Origin: Campylorhamphus procurvoides
Taxonomy: Eukaryota > Chordata > Aves > Passeriformes > Dendrocolaptidae
Direction: 5' to 3'
Length of the DNA: 64,000 bases
NCBI GenBank assembly: GCA_013396655.1
Contig: WBMV01000074.1
Coordinates: forward strand, 822,877-886,876
The notes under the pieces were generated by a model. It worked only from the letters and a program-made list of their open reading frames with translations. It was not told the origin of the DNA and ran no database searches. The translations under genes were made by a program, and so were the position numbers. Positions 36,707 through 49,840 of this stretch are shown one piece after another (the stretch's first letter is position 1; each line of letters opens with the position of its first letter).

Positions 36707-39700
36707 CTGTGAATGGAGAAACAAAGAACTTTTACCCAAAGCAAGTCAGCCTGAAACTCCTGCTGCCTTTTAGCTGTAAATTGGAAGCTGAAGTGTCTTT
36801 CATTACCGTGTGGCACCTGACATGCTGCTCTTCCACTTGGCCTTTTTGTCAGTGTTGTCTGTACAGATGACAACCTGCAATTTCTCAGTACATTACAAGC
36901 AACAGCAACTCCATGTGACTTAAATTGAGACAAGTAAATGTTTTAGAAGGCAAACTGTCTTCACTCTCTAGTAAGCAGAAGAACTGAACTCATATATATA
37001 TCAGATGGTCTTTGTTTATGCAGAAAGCATGGGGAAAGGCAAGACTGTCTCCTTGCTTTATGTTGCTCATACTCTTATTTCCCATTTGAAAACACTCTAT
37101 AATTTGTACTGCTGTTTATCTTCGGGGACTGTCAGGCAGTTTTAGTAGTTAATATTTTTTAAAAGCATAGGGAAATGGAAAATACAGTACATGCTTTAAA
37201 TACCATCTGTCATTTGTTCTGGAGGCTATTTCAGTGGATGTTTTGGGCAATTTGAATTTCTTTATAGATATATACTTGCTCCACCTTGGTCCTTCTGCCA
37301 GTGCAAGTGATTGTGAATTTCACTGAGAAATTTTCTTTGGTTTTTTTTTTTTCACATTTGTTAACAAGTGTTTTGTGTCTGTGGGACTCCTAAATTCCAA
37401 GATTTGCTGGCTTTTTTTTCTCTTCCTTCTGGCTTGCAGGATATATGCATGGAAATGAAGGTTTAGAGGAAATCAACTCTGCCCATATAAGGAAACACAT
37501 GCAAAACCATTCTGGAAACATATAAATCATAACCCTTGTCAAAGAAATCAAATCTATTGTTTTGGAAGGCACATGAAGCTTACATCTTTTCACCTTAGAG
37601 TTTACTTCTCAAGCAGGTCACCAAGCTTTATTATTTGATGGAACTGGGTAGTTCTGAAATGTTTTGATTTGGACACTTTGACATGAACAGTAAAATCATC
37701 AGCTGCATTTCCATCTCTTAGGTTGGCACCTTAAGCAGTCTTAGGCTGACATCTCTGAGGGATGAAACTGCTACTCTGATCCTTTTACTTTCTCTGTGAC
37801 ATCTCTGTGACATCTGTATTTTCATTGCATTGCTTGTAGGATACTCAACATATATAGAACACTCTGTGGAGGTTAGTAACTTTGATAACAAAGTCCCCAG
37901 TAAGGAAAAAGTCAACTTTACTTCAGCATCCTTACATTCTTACACAGAGGATCAATATTACAGAGGTTAAAAGAGTCTGAGTATCTATATAGAACCATGT
38001 GGAGTCTTAAGTTGAAGGTAAAGGGAGACAATCAGGATGTTATCTTTCTTTTTTATTTATTTATTTTTCCTTGTGAAAATGAATATTCATTTATTCTGTG
38101 AGTTATCCAAGTAGATTGCAAACATATTAATAATTGCTGAAGATCTTTGTTACTATTTCTATTGAGGCTGAATTTATTTGCTAAGTAACATAAGCTTTGA
38201 TTTTATGAATCACCTTATGAACAGTACAAAATAAAGGGGCGGGGACTTAAATTCTTTTCTGTAATTTGTACAGGTAGCATAATCTTTTGAGAATGTCACA
38301 AAATCTTAATTCCATTTTAAGATAGTTTAAACTAATTATGTAAAGATTGTTTCCCCTATTTCATTGGTATGGAAAATCACACCAAAGAGACTGAACCACT
38401 ACCTGTTCAGTATGTTCAGTTCCAGAGTTTTCAGACTGATATTCAGAAACACTGAAGAGTAACATCTCCACTTAACGTTTGTGTTAACACTTTATGCTTA
38501 TCAGTCTCAAAATTTCAGAATTATTTACTTTCTGGCAATCCCTATGTTTGGGTTTCAAAGCAAGCCATTTTGCATTCCAAAGCATTGAGTACCTGCCCTA
38601 TGAGGATCTGTGCTCCTTCTCTTGATGGTATTTAACCTGGGGACTAAGATATCTCAAAGCGGGACCCCTAGAATGAATGAACACATTCCGGGAAAAGCAA
38701 AGGCTTTAAATGACTTACACCAGTATTCCCTGTAATTATGGCCAAAATTAAGATAGCAAATCAGGAGACTGTCACTCCTTGGGATTGTTGTAAGTCCTTT
38801 TTTCCACGTGAAGCCAAATAGAATCTCCATGAACAAAGACTTTCATAGATATATATTTTCTATCTGGGGCTGATAATGTGTGTCTGAGGCATGTCAGAAA
38901 TATGACTGAACTTCTTCCTCCGTATGATCCAAAATGTGTCAGAAATATTTTTCAGGTTAGATAGGACAAAATACATAATGATGCTGACCAAACTCAGAAT
39001 TCTGTACTTAAATAAAAATAAAAAGAAGCCAAAGATCCTTTATAAGAATGGACTTGGAGCTGCTGATCTATTTTTCTTTGCAATTACACCATCCCTACTG
39101 GGAGACAAGGTAGCAAGTGGTCCATTGAACAGGAATACTAGAAGAAGTCAGAGAGCTGCACAGAGGAAGTACTGATAAATTGTTACTTACTTACTATTTC
39201 TGTGGACTCATCTATGAGCAAGAAATTTAGGTGGTGACATATTTCTGTAGGAAATGATGGGATAAAGAATATTCTTCTCTTTTTTTTTTTAATTACTTGC
39301 TTTATACTGATCTAGGCTTTGGGGGAAAGGTGTTTGTTTTTTATGGATTTTTTTGTTTTGTTTAGGGGATTGCTGGGGGGTTGTTTGCTTGTTTGTTTGT
39401 TTTTTGAAAGGCAAAAGTGAAAAAAATATGGAGACACAGCACAATTTTTGAAGGATTTCAGCCTGATGGGCTTCTGTCCCACTTATTCAGAGTACAAGCA
39501 GAATGAAGTTGGGTCAGTCCGCACCCACGGGGGCAGATGTTCTGTGTGGTGTTTTAGAGTGTGTATGTGTTTGTGTTATGTAAGGATGAAAGTCTTGGCA
39601 AATAGTCTTGTCTGCATCTTCCACTGTATAAATAATTTTGACAGCTTTGTTGAATAAATCAGGATTGATTTAATGTATAGTCCTTGAACACTTTTCAAGT

Positions 39701-42700
39701 GTTTTTGTATAAATCTCTTGATTTCACAACCTGCTTATGATGACCTCTTAAAAAGCCATTTATCTGTAGTGACAGCTTCACTCAGTGCCTGTAGATAAAA
39801 CATATCTCTTCAGTATGAGAGAGGAACTGTAAAACTTACCAGCAGCACTATCACAGCTTCTGCAAATGGAGTGTCCTTTATACCATCCCACTGTTACTAA
39901 GGACAGTGTGCATCTTTTCTTCAAACCAGGGGAAACCTGCAGGCATTTGATGGAATGGATCTGTACAAAGGAAATCTGCATAGGATATATCACTACATCA
40001 GATGTTTTCCTGTATGCGATTTTACATTGAATGCCATTTTCTCACATATTAGAGTTTGTTGCAGCTGCCATTTAAATTTCTTTTATAGATGGACAACTGT
40101 AGACAGCTGTACATACGTTGGCCAAAACATCTCTGCTGGAGCATCATCTGATAGGGCCTCAGCTTTTCCCAAATTTCTGTTGTTTGTGGCTAAGGGGAAA
40201 AGGAAAACATTTTTTCTTCTTTGCTTAACTACAAATCTATTTGATAAGGTTCAACTTCAGTAACCAAATAACTTTTGAGAATGAAAGAAAAGAATTTTTT
40301 TATTCTTAAAGGAAAAGATTACAGTCCTTTGGAACAGCTGTACTGCTGAGGTGGGTGTGGGTAGGATGTTGTAGTCTGGTGGGAAAGCTGCCAGAAAGGG
40401 CTTCATGCATTTGAATATGCTGAGGAAAAAAACCAGCTCTTAATTATTTAATTTTTTTGGTAGGGTGGGGTAGCGGCTGAGGAAGAATATTCTCAGTCAG
40501 TTATTTTCCTCATACACTAAATGTTATCACTTTTGTGAACAATGCAAAGCTAACCTGCCTTTGAGAGAAAAACAGAGGCTATTCTCTTTCTGGACTCATG
40601 AAGCCTTCAGGAGGAGCCTAACACATGAAAAGAGCTCCAGAGAAACTCTCCTTCATGCCACTGTTGCACTTAGGATTTATAGTCCTAGAGGCTGCTCTTT
40701 GTCTGTTTTATGGTAAGGCAAATTTTCATGAAAAGAGCTGGGAAACTGCTGTTGTACTGTCCTAAGTTTAGGGAGAAAAATGCTTTTTCCCTAGAAGAGA
40801 CAACTCTTACTTCCTCCCCATCCTCATCCTACAGAATGAGTAGGATCATCCTTTTGAGATTATTCTTAGGATATCATGGCAATCATGAACAATTACAGCA
40901 TGTTATGGCATTATATTTTTGCCTCTGCTCCTCTATAACAGTGTAGCAACTATTGAACTTTAAATACATCTTCATTTAGCATTTACCTACCCTGTTGACC
41001 TTTCCTCCTGTCACCCACCAAGCTTTCTAGTAACTTGGGATAGCAAAGACACTCCGAAAATGTGTGTGTGAATGCTGCTTAATGGTAGAGTTATCTCTAC
41101 TACATTTCTCACAATCTAGAATTTGAGTTATGATGCATAAATCAGTGAATTAATGTGTTTCTGTGTTCTTTTAGGGTCAGGTTTTTGAAGCGATACACTT
41201 ATGTTTGGAAGATTGATTCTCTTGGACTCCAAAACTTTAATCTCAAGAGACATCTCTATTAAAGTAATTTAGTACCAGAGTCATGGGGTTTGTTTACACA
41301 GGGAATTGATCAGCATGGCTACAGTAAAAATAGCTTTACTTCAGTGTAACTCCCCCATGTGGACGTTGCGCTCTGGAATAGAACTGATTTCTTTTTGAAG
41401 TAATTATTGTTACTAATTGTTCCAGAATAGTGTCCACAGGAGGGAGTTATGCAGAAATAGCTCTAAGAGAATAGCCACAGCTCAGCAGATTAAATTCACT
41501 GGCTAAGAATGCCTTGTGCAAGGGTGGCATGAGATTTACAAGGGTGAAAATGCAGTAGTTACAGTAAATTCTGCTCTCGTCAACCAGCTAGGTTACTGGT
41601 GTTAGCTGTTTCTCCTACACAAAGATTTGTAGTTCCCACAGTGTTCTGGGAAACTGAAGCAATTTTGCTTTGATAGTGCTCTCCAAATAACTCAATAAAT
41701 TTTATATAAAATACAGCTTTGTCTCCTCTCTCCCTCTCCCCCATTTATTTTTAGTTTCTAGATTCAATTACAATTTGAACATCCAATTCTTGGGTGAAAA
41801 ATAAGTTTTTTATTTTTTGTTACAGTGTTCCTTGACCTGCTGCTATTTGTCAGTTCACTGACCCTTCCTGCCTCTCAATACTTCTGAGTTAAAGAATACC
41901 TTCTTGAAAGATATCTTCACCTTGTCACCATATGGTCAGGCTTTACCACCAAAAAGGATGTCAGGGTGTCTGGGGTTTTTGGTTATTTTTCTCCCCTGTA
42001 ACAGAAGAGAGCTGTTTTCTAAATATGTATTTCAGACACTGTTGATAGCTGCCTGAATTTCAAATGGCTGGAAAAACAACCCCCACAACAAACCAGAGGT
42101 GCAAGACAAAAGTAAAATCTTAACTTGTCCCATAAAACTTGCGATTACAAAATATATTTTGTGACTCTGCAGAAGTCTTAAGGAGTTGAAGTTTTGGGCA
42201 GTTTTGTGCACGCCTGCTCTGTAAAGGTGAGAATTGTATGTTTTAGTCCCAGCTCTGCTAAAGAATAGGCATGTGGCCGTAATAGTATCTTGTATGTGCC
42301 ACCATTAGCTCTCTCTATGCACAAGGATGAAGTATACAGCATGTCTTATAGTTCAGACCATAAGGGAACAGGTGCCATGTCACTGCAAGAGCTAAACGCT
42401 ACTTTTTAAGGCTAAACTTGCAAGTTCTTAAAGAGTCATTGAGGGAAGTGGTTTAAGAATGGAAGCGAAGGTGCTGAAACTCTGATAACCTCTTTGTGAT
42501 ATGTTGTGAGCAGTAATGGGCTTACTGGTCCAGTTCTTCAGGCCAATTCAAAGTTAGATGGTTGCACCATCTGAGATGAGTCTCAGTTAGTATACCTCTT
42601 TTTCCAAGACGTATCACCACCCTAACACAGTCACTCATGGTGCACAGTAACCTGGCTACCTCGAGTGTTGGCTCAGCAGGCTTGCAGCCAGCCAGAAGAG

Positions 42701-44583
42701 AGAGTGTAGACACTAATTACAAAGGGAGGATTGCAATGGCTTTGAAATGGTCACCCTCACTGAACCTTTTAACTGGATTTCTGATTTGCAGAAGAGTATT
42801 CCTAGAATATTCTGAAAGAAGGAGGAAGTGGAGAAGAGGCCTGAAAAGGAAGGAAAAGTTTAACTACAGTTAAAATCAAAGATAATTCAGGAAAATGAGG
42901 TTTTTCTGGCTCACCGTTCTGAGTATAGCAACATAGATGTTTCAAAATAGTGATGACTGTTAGTATAGAATAAAAGAATCTGCACTAAATCTAGTGAGAG
43001 AGAGTTTCTAGTTAAAAGGTCAGAACATGCCAAGGTTAAATGAAATTCTCATGGAATTACAGAAAACTAGCTAAACCAGATGGTTTCTTTCCCTTCGCCT
43101 CAATAAATAGTCTGTCCCTCCATCATTGCTATTTCCAATAAGCATAAACATTTGTAGAATCTCGTCTATTCTGCAACAGCCCTTTATATATTTATATATC
43201 CTTTTTCCTTTGGTTTTCACATCACTGGAAAAAACAGTTTCAGTTTACTCAGTTTTTCCTCATAGGTCTTGCTGTGTAGATCACCTACTCATTGCCTCTT
43301 CTGGACTGTTTCCAGGAGGTTCATATGTCATTCATGCACAGCACTTGAGACTTTACCTGCACCTCACCTGGAGGCTAAAGGGCTGCTTCATGTATTCTAA
43401 GTACTTTATATATTGAAGTATGTTTTTTATTTGCACTAGTTTTAATGTTAGGAAAGAGAAGCAAGTGCTTTTGTAAATAATCTAAACTTAATCATTCATA
43501 TTCAGACTAACACTCAAAGTGAAAGGGGGGAAATGGGCTAGACCTGGGTTGCTACCAAACTTAACAGAAGTTGTGAATAAGGAGTGATTTCCTCCCACAG
43601 AAAGACTGTAAGAGGAGAACAGAAAAAAGACAATGGAAAGATCAGCAAATTAAAAGTGAGATTCTCTCAGCTGAAGGCATCGGAAAGATCAAGCAGCATT
43701 AGATTTAAATGATTGTGCCTTGATGTTGGAACTACAATTCTTTTGCTTTATCTAATATAGGACCCATATGCATCATACAACTGTTAATTCAGGCGGGGTG
43801 TTTCTAAGTTGGATTAGGAGCTAATAGAGGCATTCAGTCCCATCTATATCCCCAGACTAACTGTACTGTGACTGCTTGCATTCAGACCACGCTAACTGGA
43901 GGGAATCTTACCCAGTATCACTGTTTAACTGTGCAGTGATTAATAAACTTGTTTTGGCTGGCTTGATGTGGAAAGAAACAGAAAATAGAGTGAGGATTAA
44001 AGACGGAGCTGAAGCAGATCACGGTAATCATGTGGTCAAAAGGACTTATTTTTCTTTTCTGTTATAGAAGGTGTATTCACTTCGCCATGACTTAGGTGTC
44101 AAGGCAAAAAGGGGCCCCTGTGTTATTCATGCAGCAACTTTAGCAAAGCTCTTCAAAAGTTGTGTTTCAGGGTCACTGTGAGTATTTTTGTCCAGTACAC
44201 TCTTTCCAAGGGTTTACTGTGGCAGCATATTTTGCTCTTTTCCTTCAAAACAGTGTCTCAGCAAATATGAAAAAAGTCTATAAAAAAATGAAAGCTATAG
44301 GTAGAGCAATCTCTTAATATGTCCATGAAGTGCTGGTCTGTAACAACTGAGGATTTGAGCACTGAAAACTTTTAATGCCCTTACTTCTAATCTAGTGCAA
44401 TGCCTCTGTGAGAAGTGAACTCTCAAATCTGCACTTAATTCTGACAAGTTTTAATGTGCCATTGAAAGATTTTTTGTAAAGAAGGATGTCAGATATCTTG
44501 CCCTGACTATTCAGTTACTGAATTCTGAAATTAATTGTCTACCTATCCAGTAATATAATACTTTTCAATCAGTGGATACTTAC
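36707..44583. other. Probable long intron
   Basis: About 7.9 kb with no called exon. It holds T/GT-rich low-complexity sequence at 39280-39402. A strong donor-like site at 39834-39839 (minus) has no convincing partner. Confidence 0.4.
39280..39402. repeat. T-rich and GTTT low-complexity tract
   Basis: A poly-T run, then ttttttgttttgttt and (tttg)n-like sequence, read directly. Confidence 0.55.
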
Positions 44584-44659
44584 CTCTGGAGAAAGAACAG
44601 AGCAAAGCATTAACCCCGTCCTCCCATGTGTCCTCATTTCTCAGCAGGTTTGTAGAAGA
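44584..44659 (-). CDS. 76-base internal exon of the unrecognised gene
   Basis: The donor is near-perfect (CAGAG with gtaagtat). The acceptor (cttcactgttctcctggtaatggctgtag) has a fair pyrimidine tract. Only phase 0 entry is open, reading SSTNLLRNEDTWEDGVNALL and CSFSR, then leaving one base. Both other frames stop within nine codons. The acidic DTWED segment and the single open frame support coding. Confidence 0.55.
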
Positions 44660-46037
44660 CTACAGCCATTACCAGGAGAACAGTGAAGCCCACAAAAATG
44701 GGTCATTACTGATTGCCCTATTTCCAACATGTGGCCTTGTGGCAGTGTGAATAAGTCCCTGAGAGAATATTTATTTCAGATTGACTATTTGGTAACTGTA
44801 ACAGCTAAACCAATATCCTATTTAACATTGTTCTTAATTAAACTGAGAGACAGGATGTTCATTAAAAAGGAGAATGTTTCTTCTAAATTAAAAGAACTGG
44901 TAATTCAGACCAACTGCTTGCCTACTAGACTTTCACAGCTGCAGTGCTGGAAGCGAGGGAATTCTCTGGGAACAGTTTTTGAACAGCACTCAGGTGGTCA
45001 GATCAGTCTCCAAGGTCCTGTCCTGAAGTGCTGCACTGCAGTTGTTTCAGCAGCAGCAACTCATGTTAAAAAGTGTCTGCATATTAAGAAGGGGACAGCA
45101 GGCACACCATTCCATCTGTCTCCCCAGACACAGATCCTGGCTGACATACAGCGGATCTCTGCGGGTTTTTTTCCCTCACTCCCTTTACAACTCAGAAAGC
45201 AGTCAGCTCTGTGTTTCCTCTCATCTCTCAGCTTGCTGTCTTCTTTAAATACATCAAAAAACTGATTTAGTAGTTAAAAACTGGTTTACAATGGTGCCAA
45301 ATGAAAAACTCCACTGTGAAGCTCTCCTCAGAGGGCTGCAAGATCTGACCAAGAGGGTAAAGATTGGTTTTTCTATCCTCTTAGCCTGGCATGTGAAGCT
45401 GTTTCTTAAAGAATTTAAACTATGTAATTGAGGCTCTTTGTTTTGTTTTGTATTTTTCTTGAAACGGGACTAATATGGAAATTTAAAGATCTAAGTGGTC
45501 CCTTCTGAAAGTTCCTAACATTGCTATCAGTATCATTCCTTTTTATAAACAGAACTGTTACAGTTCTAAGAAATAAAGTATTCAAAGAATGCACTCATAA
45601 AAGATTACGCATACAATGGAATTTTTTAGCCTCAATGGGAACAGTAGGCTTTGTGAGAAGTGTTTGTCTGCAATGAACATAATGTTTAAATCAATTTTTA
45701 AGCTGTTGTTAATGAAACACCACTGGGGCTGCAAGGCATGGGTCTTACAGATGCACAAGGTATCAGTTCCTGCCTGGCATATCAAGACCCTGGGGGTTTA
45801 GAGTGTGAAACAAGTGTTCAAAAAGAACCATTATAGAAGGGGAGGGGAGGAGGGAGAGAGCCTGAAATGCAGCTTGAAGTGATGTGAGATTTATTCCCTT
45901 AGCTTGTGTTTCCTGTAGTTTCATCATATGATTTGGCAGTTCTGCAGAGCTGGTGTTAGATACATCATATGGGAGTGCAACAGAGCCTTGGATAAGTGAC
46001 AGACCTCACAGAAAAGTAGTTACATGACAGTTCATAC
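44660..46037. other. Probable intron containing a plus-strand open frame
   Basis: Holds a 178-codon plus-strand open frame (44729-45265) with no splice or promoter support (see findings). Confidence 0.4.
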
Positions 46038-46149
46038 CTGTTCCACTTCTGTAGTGCAGCTTTTATGTCTTTTGTGATCTCCAGTCTGCTTCTCCCATCC
46101 CATATCTGATCTAACCTCATCAGGGGTTTCCTTTCGGGGGCCATGGCCG
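46038..46149 (-). CDS. 112-base internal exon of the unrecognised gene
   Basis: Donor AACAG with gtatga is good; acceptor agtgtcag has a poor pyrimidine tract and is the weak point. Entering with one base (making AGC with the 48.1 kb exon), it reads GHGPRKETPDEVRSDMGWEK and QTGDHKRHKSCTTEVEQ and leaves in phase 0, matching the next exon. A second frame is also open and begins with an ATG in strong Kozak context (gcggccATGG at 46142-46144), reading MAPERKPLMRLDQIWDGRSR. It would leave in a phase that joins the 27.4 kb exon. An alternative first exon is therefore possible. Confidence 0.5.
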
Positions 46150-48102
46150 CTGACACTGTCCCTACTTAGATATTTCAATGAATGGAGAGGTTTGGGGCAT
46201 CCTTCAGCTTTATCCTTCCTTCACATACTTTTATCTGCTGCTAGAAGTCCCCCAAGCAGATAACTCAACCCCAGCATTGCTCAGACTCAGCAATACAGAA
46301 AAACAGCTTAGGATTAATTGGCTATTCTGAAGTGTTCAGTGAATGGTTCACATGGGTATGCACCTTCCAGCCTATGAGTTACTCCCAAACCATTTCCTCA
46401 AAGAACTGAATATTTGTTTCTTGAGTCTGCCAAAAGGTTCATTGCCAGTCAGTGTGGATTCTTGGTCTTGAATGGATAACTCTCAAGCTTAAAATGATTT
46501 TTCAGCACGGGTATGTGAATGTTTCCATTGCAGATAGACCTAGACTCACAAGAGTCTTCAAAACTTTGCCATTACAAATTCTCTCTTGCACATATGTTTA
46601 TTTCTACAAACTTGCATAAATTACAAGCAAAATGAGAAACACAAAAAGCCACGAAGTGCATTTAGTAATTTTTTTATTCAAGTGAATATTTAGATTGACT
46701 GTTGCACAGCAGTTGCCTAGAAATGCATGGAGCTGAGTATCTCTGCTATGAATTTGCCTCTGAAATTTCCACAGGTCAGCAGAGTTTGTTACATACTCAT
46801 TTCAGCAAGGATAACTCACTGGAAAATAAGCCACTGGGAAATACTGCATCTAGCTAGATAGCTAGACCCTCTTTGGCCTATTTTTCTTTATGGTGGTTTT
46901 GTTTAATTGCCACTGCATCTGGTGAGCACATTCGGACTGGGGAGACAAAAAAAAAAGGCATAGAGAACAAGTGAGAAGTTCTTGTAATATTACAAACTGC
47001 TGTGTAACTGGGAGTGGCAAGGCAGGCAGGCAGAAAGCTCCTCTCTCCAAAGCTGACACTACAGTGGGAAAATTCGATACTTATTAGGTGGTGAATTGAC
47101 TGAAGGAGTGACTTCGAAGTAAATGTTCTGTTGTAAACAAATATTGAATATCCTGCTCCTCTTATTTTCTTTTTCCCTTAATTCTTATTCCCTATGCTTT
47201 TTAAGATATACTTTCTGAATTGTATCCTTTGAAATCCTATGATCCAGATGGCATTGTTTCGTAGACCTAGGGGCTACTGTACATCTTCAAATTATTTCAA
47301 TTGTTTTTATTTTAAAGTAATGGTTCCATTTAGAAAATAAAACAGATTTTTGACTAGTTACAGTTTACAGATGCTATTTGGGATGAAGAAGAGATCCCCT
47401 TGTATGCTTTAAAAAGAGAAATTATTTCATTATTCCATCAGCTGCAAAGTTTATGTGCTGAATCCCCAGAACCAGCGAAGCCTGGTTTCCATGCTGTTCC
47501 TGTGCACCACGTTTCCCAAAAATGCTGTCTTCTGGCTCCTTTAGCCTTCAAATGTGTATATAAGCTGTTGTCTAAAACAAGAGGATGTATTATCCTTAAA
47601 AAAAAGTGTGAGAGTAGAAAATCTCTACCCTCATCCTTCACATGTGGACTTATGCCATCACCGGGATTGCATAAACAAAGTGTCTTTTTCTAGTCTTCCT
47701 TTTCCTCTCCCATAGAATTTTGTTGTCTGAGAGCTTTTCAAAAGGAGGAAGATAACAACCCAAAACTTAAGGCATCAGTTGAGGGGGTCTAATTCGTGTT
47801 GACCGTTTCTAACCATTCCTTACTTATCCCTCAAAGGCCTAAGCAGGACAAGAATTAGCCTCAAAGTTCTGCCTGGATTCATAGTTTAGGGCCTGATTCC
47901 CAGAACCACTGGATAAAGAAGGTTACCTTTCCTAACAGTTTAAGTATTTGTAATATGACTATGTTGCATGATAAGGAACAATTTTTGCTTCATGACCAAC
48001 AAAAGTAATGTTAAAAAGATACAAACATTACTTATTTCAGTGAAAGTTGAACATAGGGAAAAAAAGAAGAGCTAAAGAAAGCAGTAATCCATGCACACAT
48101 AC
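46150..48102. other. Probable intron
   Basis: No repeats or exons called. Open frames are short and overlap on both strands. Confidence 0.4.
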
Positions 48103-48275
48103 CTGCAGGTTTCTGTAAGATTAGGACTTGGGGACCGTCCTCTTGTTACGAGTTCAGGCTGAAGAGATCCAATGAAGTCTGTAGAGCTCTTGTGGTGTGT
48201 AAACAAATGCAGTGACTTGATCAAGTGTTGCTCCTCATTCTCCCTCCACCGAAGTGCTAGTAGCTGTTTCAGTAA
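48103..48275 (-). CDS. 173-base internal exon of the unrecognised gene
   Basis: The best single exon in the window. On minus a textbook acceptor (caacactttttctttcag) and donor (CTGCAG with gtatgt) flank 173 bases open only in phase 0; the other frames stop at codons 2 and about 14. It reads LLKQLLALRWRENEEQHLIK, SLHLFTHHKSSTDFIGSLQP and ELVTRGRSPSPNLTETC, then AG. The first 20 residues have a helical, possibly coiled-coil pattern (Leu, Glu, Lys, Arg). The SPSP stretch suggests proline-directed phosphorylation sites (inference). It lies about 0.4 kb downstream of the CpG island. Confidence 0.68.
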
Positions 48276-48689
48276 CTGAAAGAAAAAGTGTTGTTTTTTA
48301 ACCCAGATGTGCTTTTTGCTTTCTTTTTCTGCCCAATGTTTTTAAAAAACACGACTTTTTGGGGTGAATCTGCATAGTGATGGTAGCTCTACCCGAACTC
48401 CAAGCCACAGGGACTGGTGACAGCTCAGACTGGCATCCATTTGGATGCATGGCTGTGGTCTGGTGGCTCAGGCGTCAATCCCAGGCTTGCACATCCCAGC
48501 GGCTTCTAGAGCAGCACATGGCCAGGCATCTGGAAACACAGGCAGCACAAGTTCACACTTGTCTGCACCTGAGTCTGCAAACATCCCTTCTGATGCTGGA
48601 ATAGCCTCAAACTTTTCCGGTTTCAGTGGAGCTTAGCAGCTCATCATGAAAAGTTTACAACTGCTTTTAGGGGAACCGGAGCACGCTGA
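48276..48689. other. Intron, CpG island shore
   Basis: Between the 48.1 kb exon and the island. GC content rises to the right. No exon seen. Confidence 0.4.
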
Positions 48690-49243
48690 CTTAATTTTCA
48701 CTTCGCATCAGCTGCGAGCAGGCTCGCCAGCTTATTAACAGCGCTTGGCCGCGAAGGGCTGTGGAAGGGAGGCTGTGCAGCACCCAGGCGGGATGCTGCA
48801 GAGTTAACCGCTGCCTTTGAATGGAACCCTGTCCTACAATCTCTGCCGTGCTGCGACAAATAACTTTTGGGAGCAGAGGAGCCGCAGAGGAAGGCCTGGC
48901 TGGTCTAGGGAGGGTTGCCATGCCAGTGGCTCACAAATCTCGGGTGCCGGGTCACCGGCGGGGTGTGGAGACACTTTCACGCGGGGAATGTCTTGCGTGT
49001 CCCTTAGCACTGCACCGGCGGGGGACTGCGCGGAGCTCCGCCAGCGAGGCGGGTTTAATTGCTTCCTTCCCGTGGCCTTACACAGACATTTGGTCACAGG
49101 GGAAAAGTTGCCTTTCCGTACACGTGGGAGAGGCATTTTACGCAAACAGCCCCGCCTGCCACCGACCCAGGCACCGCCCGCGGGAAGCGGAGGGGTGGGA
49201 GCGGCATCTGCCGAGACAGGCGGGGGAAGCGGGTCCGGAGCAG

Positions 49244-49360
49244 GGGGGCGACACCGGGGCGGGGGTGACACCGGGGAGGGAGTGACACCGGGGCGGGGGA
49301 AAAGCATCGGGATGGGGGATGACACCGGGACGGAGGACGACACCTGGATGGGGAGTGACA
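49244..49360 (+). repeat. G-rich minisatellite, unit about 17 bases
   Basis: Six or more imperfect copies of a unit like gtgacaccggggcgggg run directly into the N gap. The copies vary (cgacaccgggg, tgacaccgggac, cgacacctggat). G runs every few bases give G-quadruplex potential on plus (inference). The true copy number is hidden by the gap. Confidence 0.8.
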
Positions 49361-49443
49361 NNNNNNNNNNNNNNNNNNNNNNNNNNNNNNNNNNNNNNNN
49401 NNNNNNNNNNNNNNNNNNNNNNNNNNNNNNNNNNNNNNNNNNN
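49361..49443. other. Assembly gap of 83 N
   Basis: A run of N within the G-rich minisatellite and CpG island. GC-rich repeats are commonly lost in short-read assemblies, so the gap size may be only an estimate. Confidence 0.98.
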
Positions 49444-49828
49444 CGGGAAAGAGCCGGGGCTCTGCCTCCCGTGCCGCCGAACCCCGCCCGTGGGTCCGGC
49501 CCAGAGGGAGGAGGGGCGGAGGAGGACGATCTACCCTGGGGAAAATTAACCCCGTGTCGAGACAAGCCCGTGAAGTGGGGGAAGGCGGAGGAAATGACTG
49601 AAGTGTCCGCGAACACTGCTGATGTCCCGGCACCCTCAGTCCTGCGGGGCCGTGGGAGGATGGGGCGGTGTGTCTGCAGCTCCAGCCGGTCCTGCGGGGC
49701 TGGAGCTGCGCAAAGGAGACAGCTGAACAAAAAGTGTCCCTGCCATTCAGGGAGAGAAGCACATCGGAAATATGAGTGTTCCAACAAAGCTTTCCCCTGG
49801 GAAAGAGGTGAAGATGGAGAAAGAGTGG

Positions 49829-49840
49829 CTTTATATAAAG
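49829..49840. promoter_or_regulatory. Palindromic TATA-like box
   Basis: ctttatataaag reads the same on both strands and matches TATAWAWR. It sits at the right edge of the CpG island. It could be a core promoter element in either direction, but no transcript start is demonstrable. Confidence 0.25.

Larger units (their letters stand above)
48690..49760. promoter_or_regulatory. CpG island, possible internal promoter
   Basis: CpG is abundant here and rare in the rest of the window; G+C is far above the neighbours. Several GC-box-like words (ggggcgg, ccccgccc, accgcccgc) are visible. The island is interrupted by the N gap. It lies inside the intron between the 52.4 and 48.1 kb exons, just upstream of the latter on minus, so an alternative promoter for a shorter transcript is possible. 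No convincing first-exon donor was found on either strand. Confidence 0.65.
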
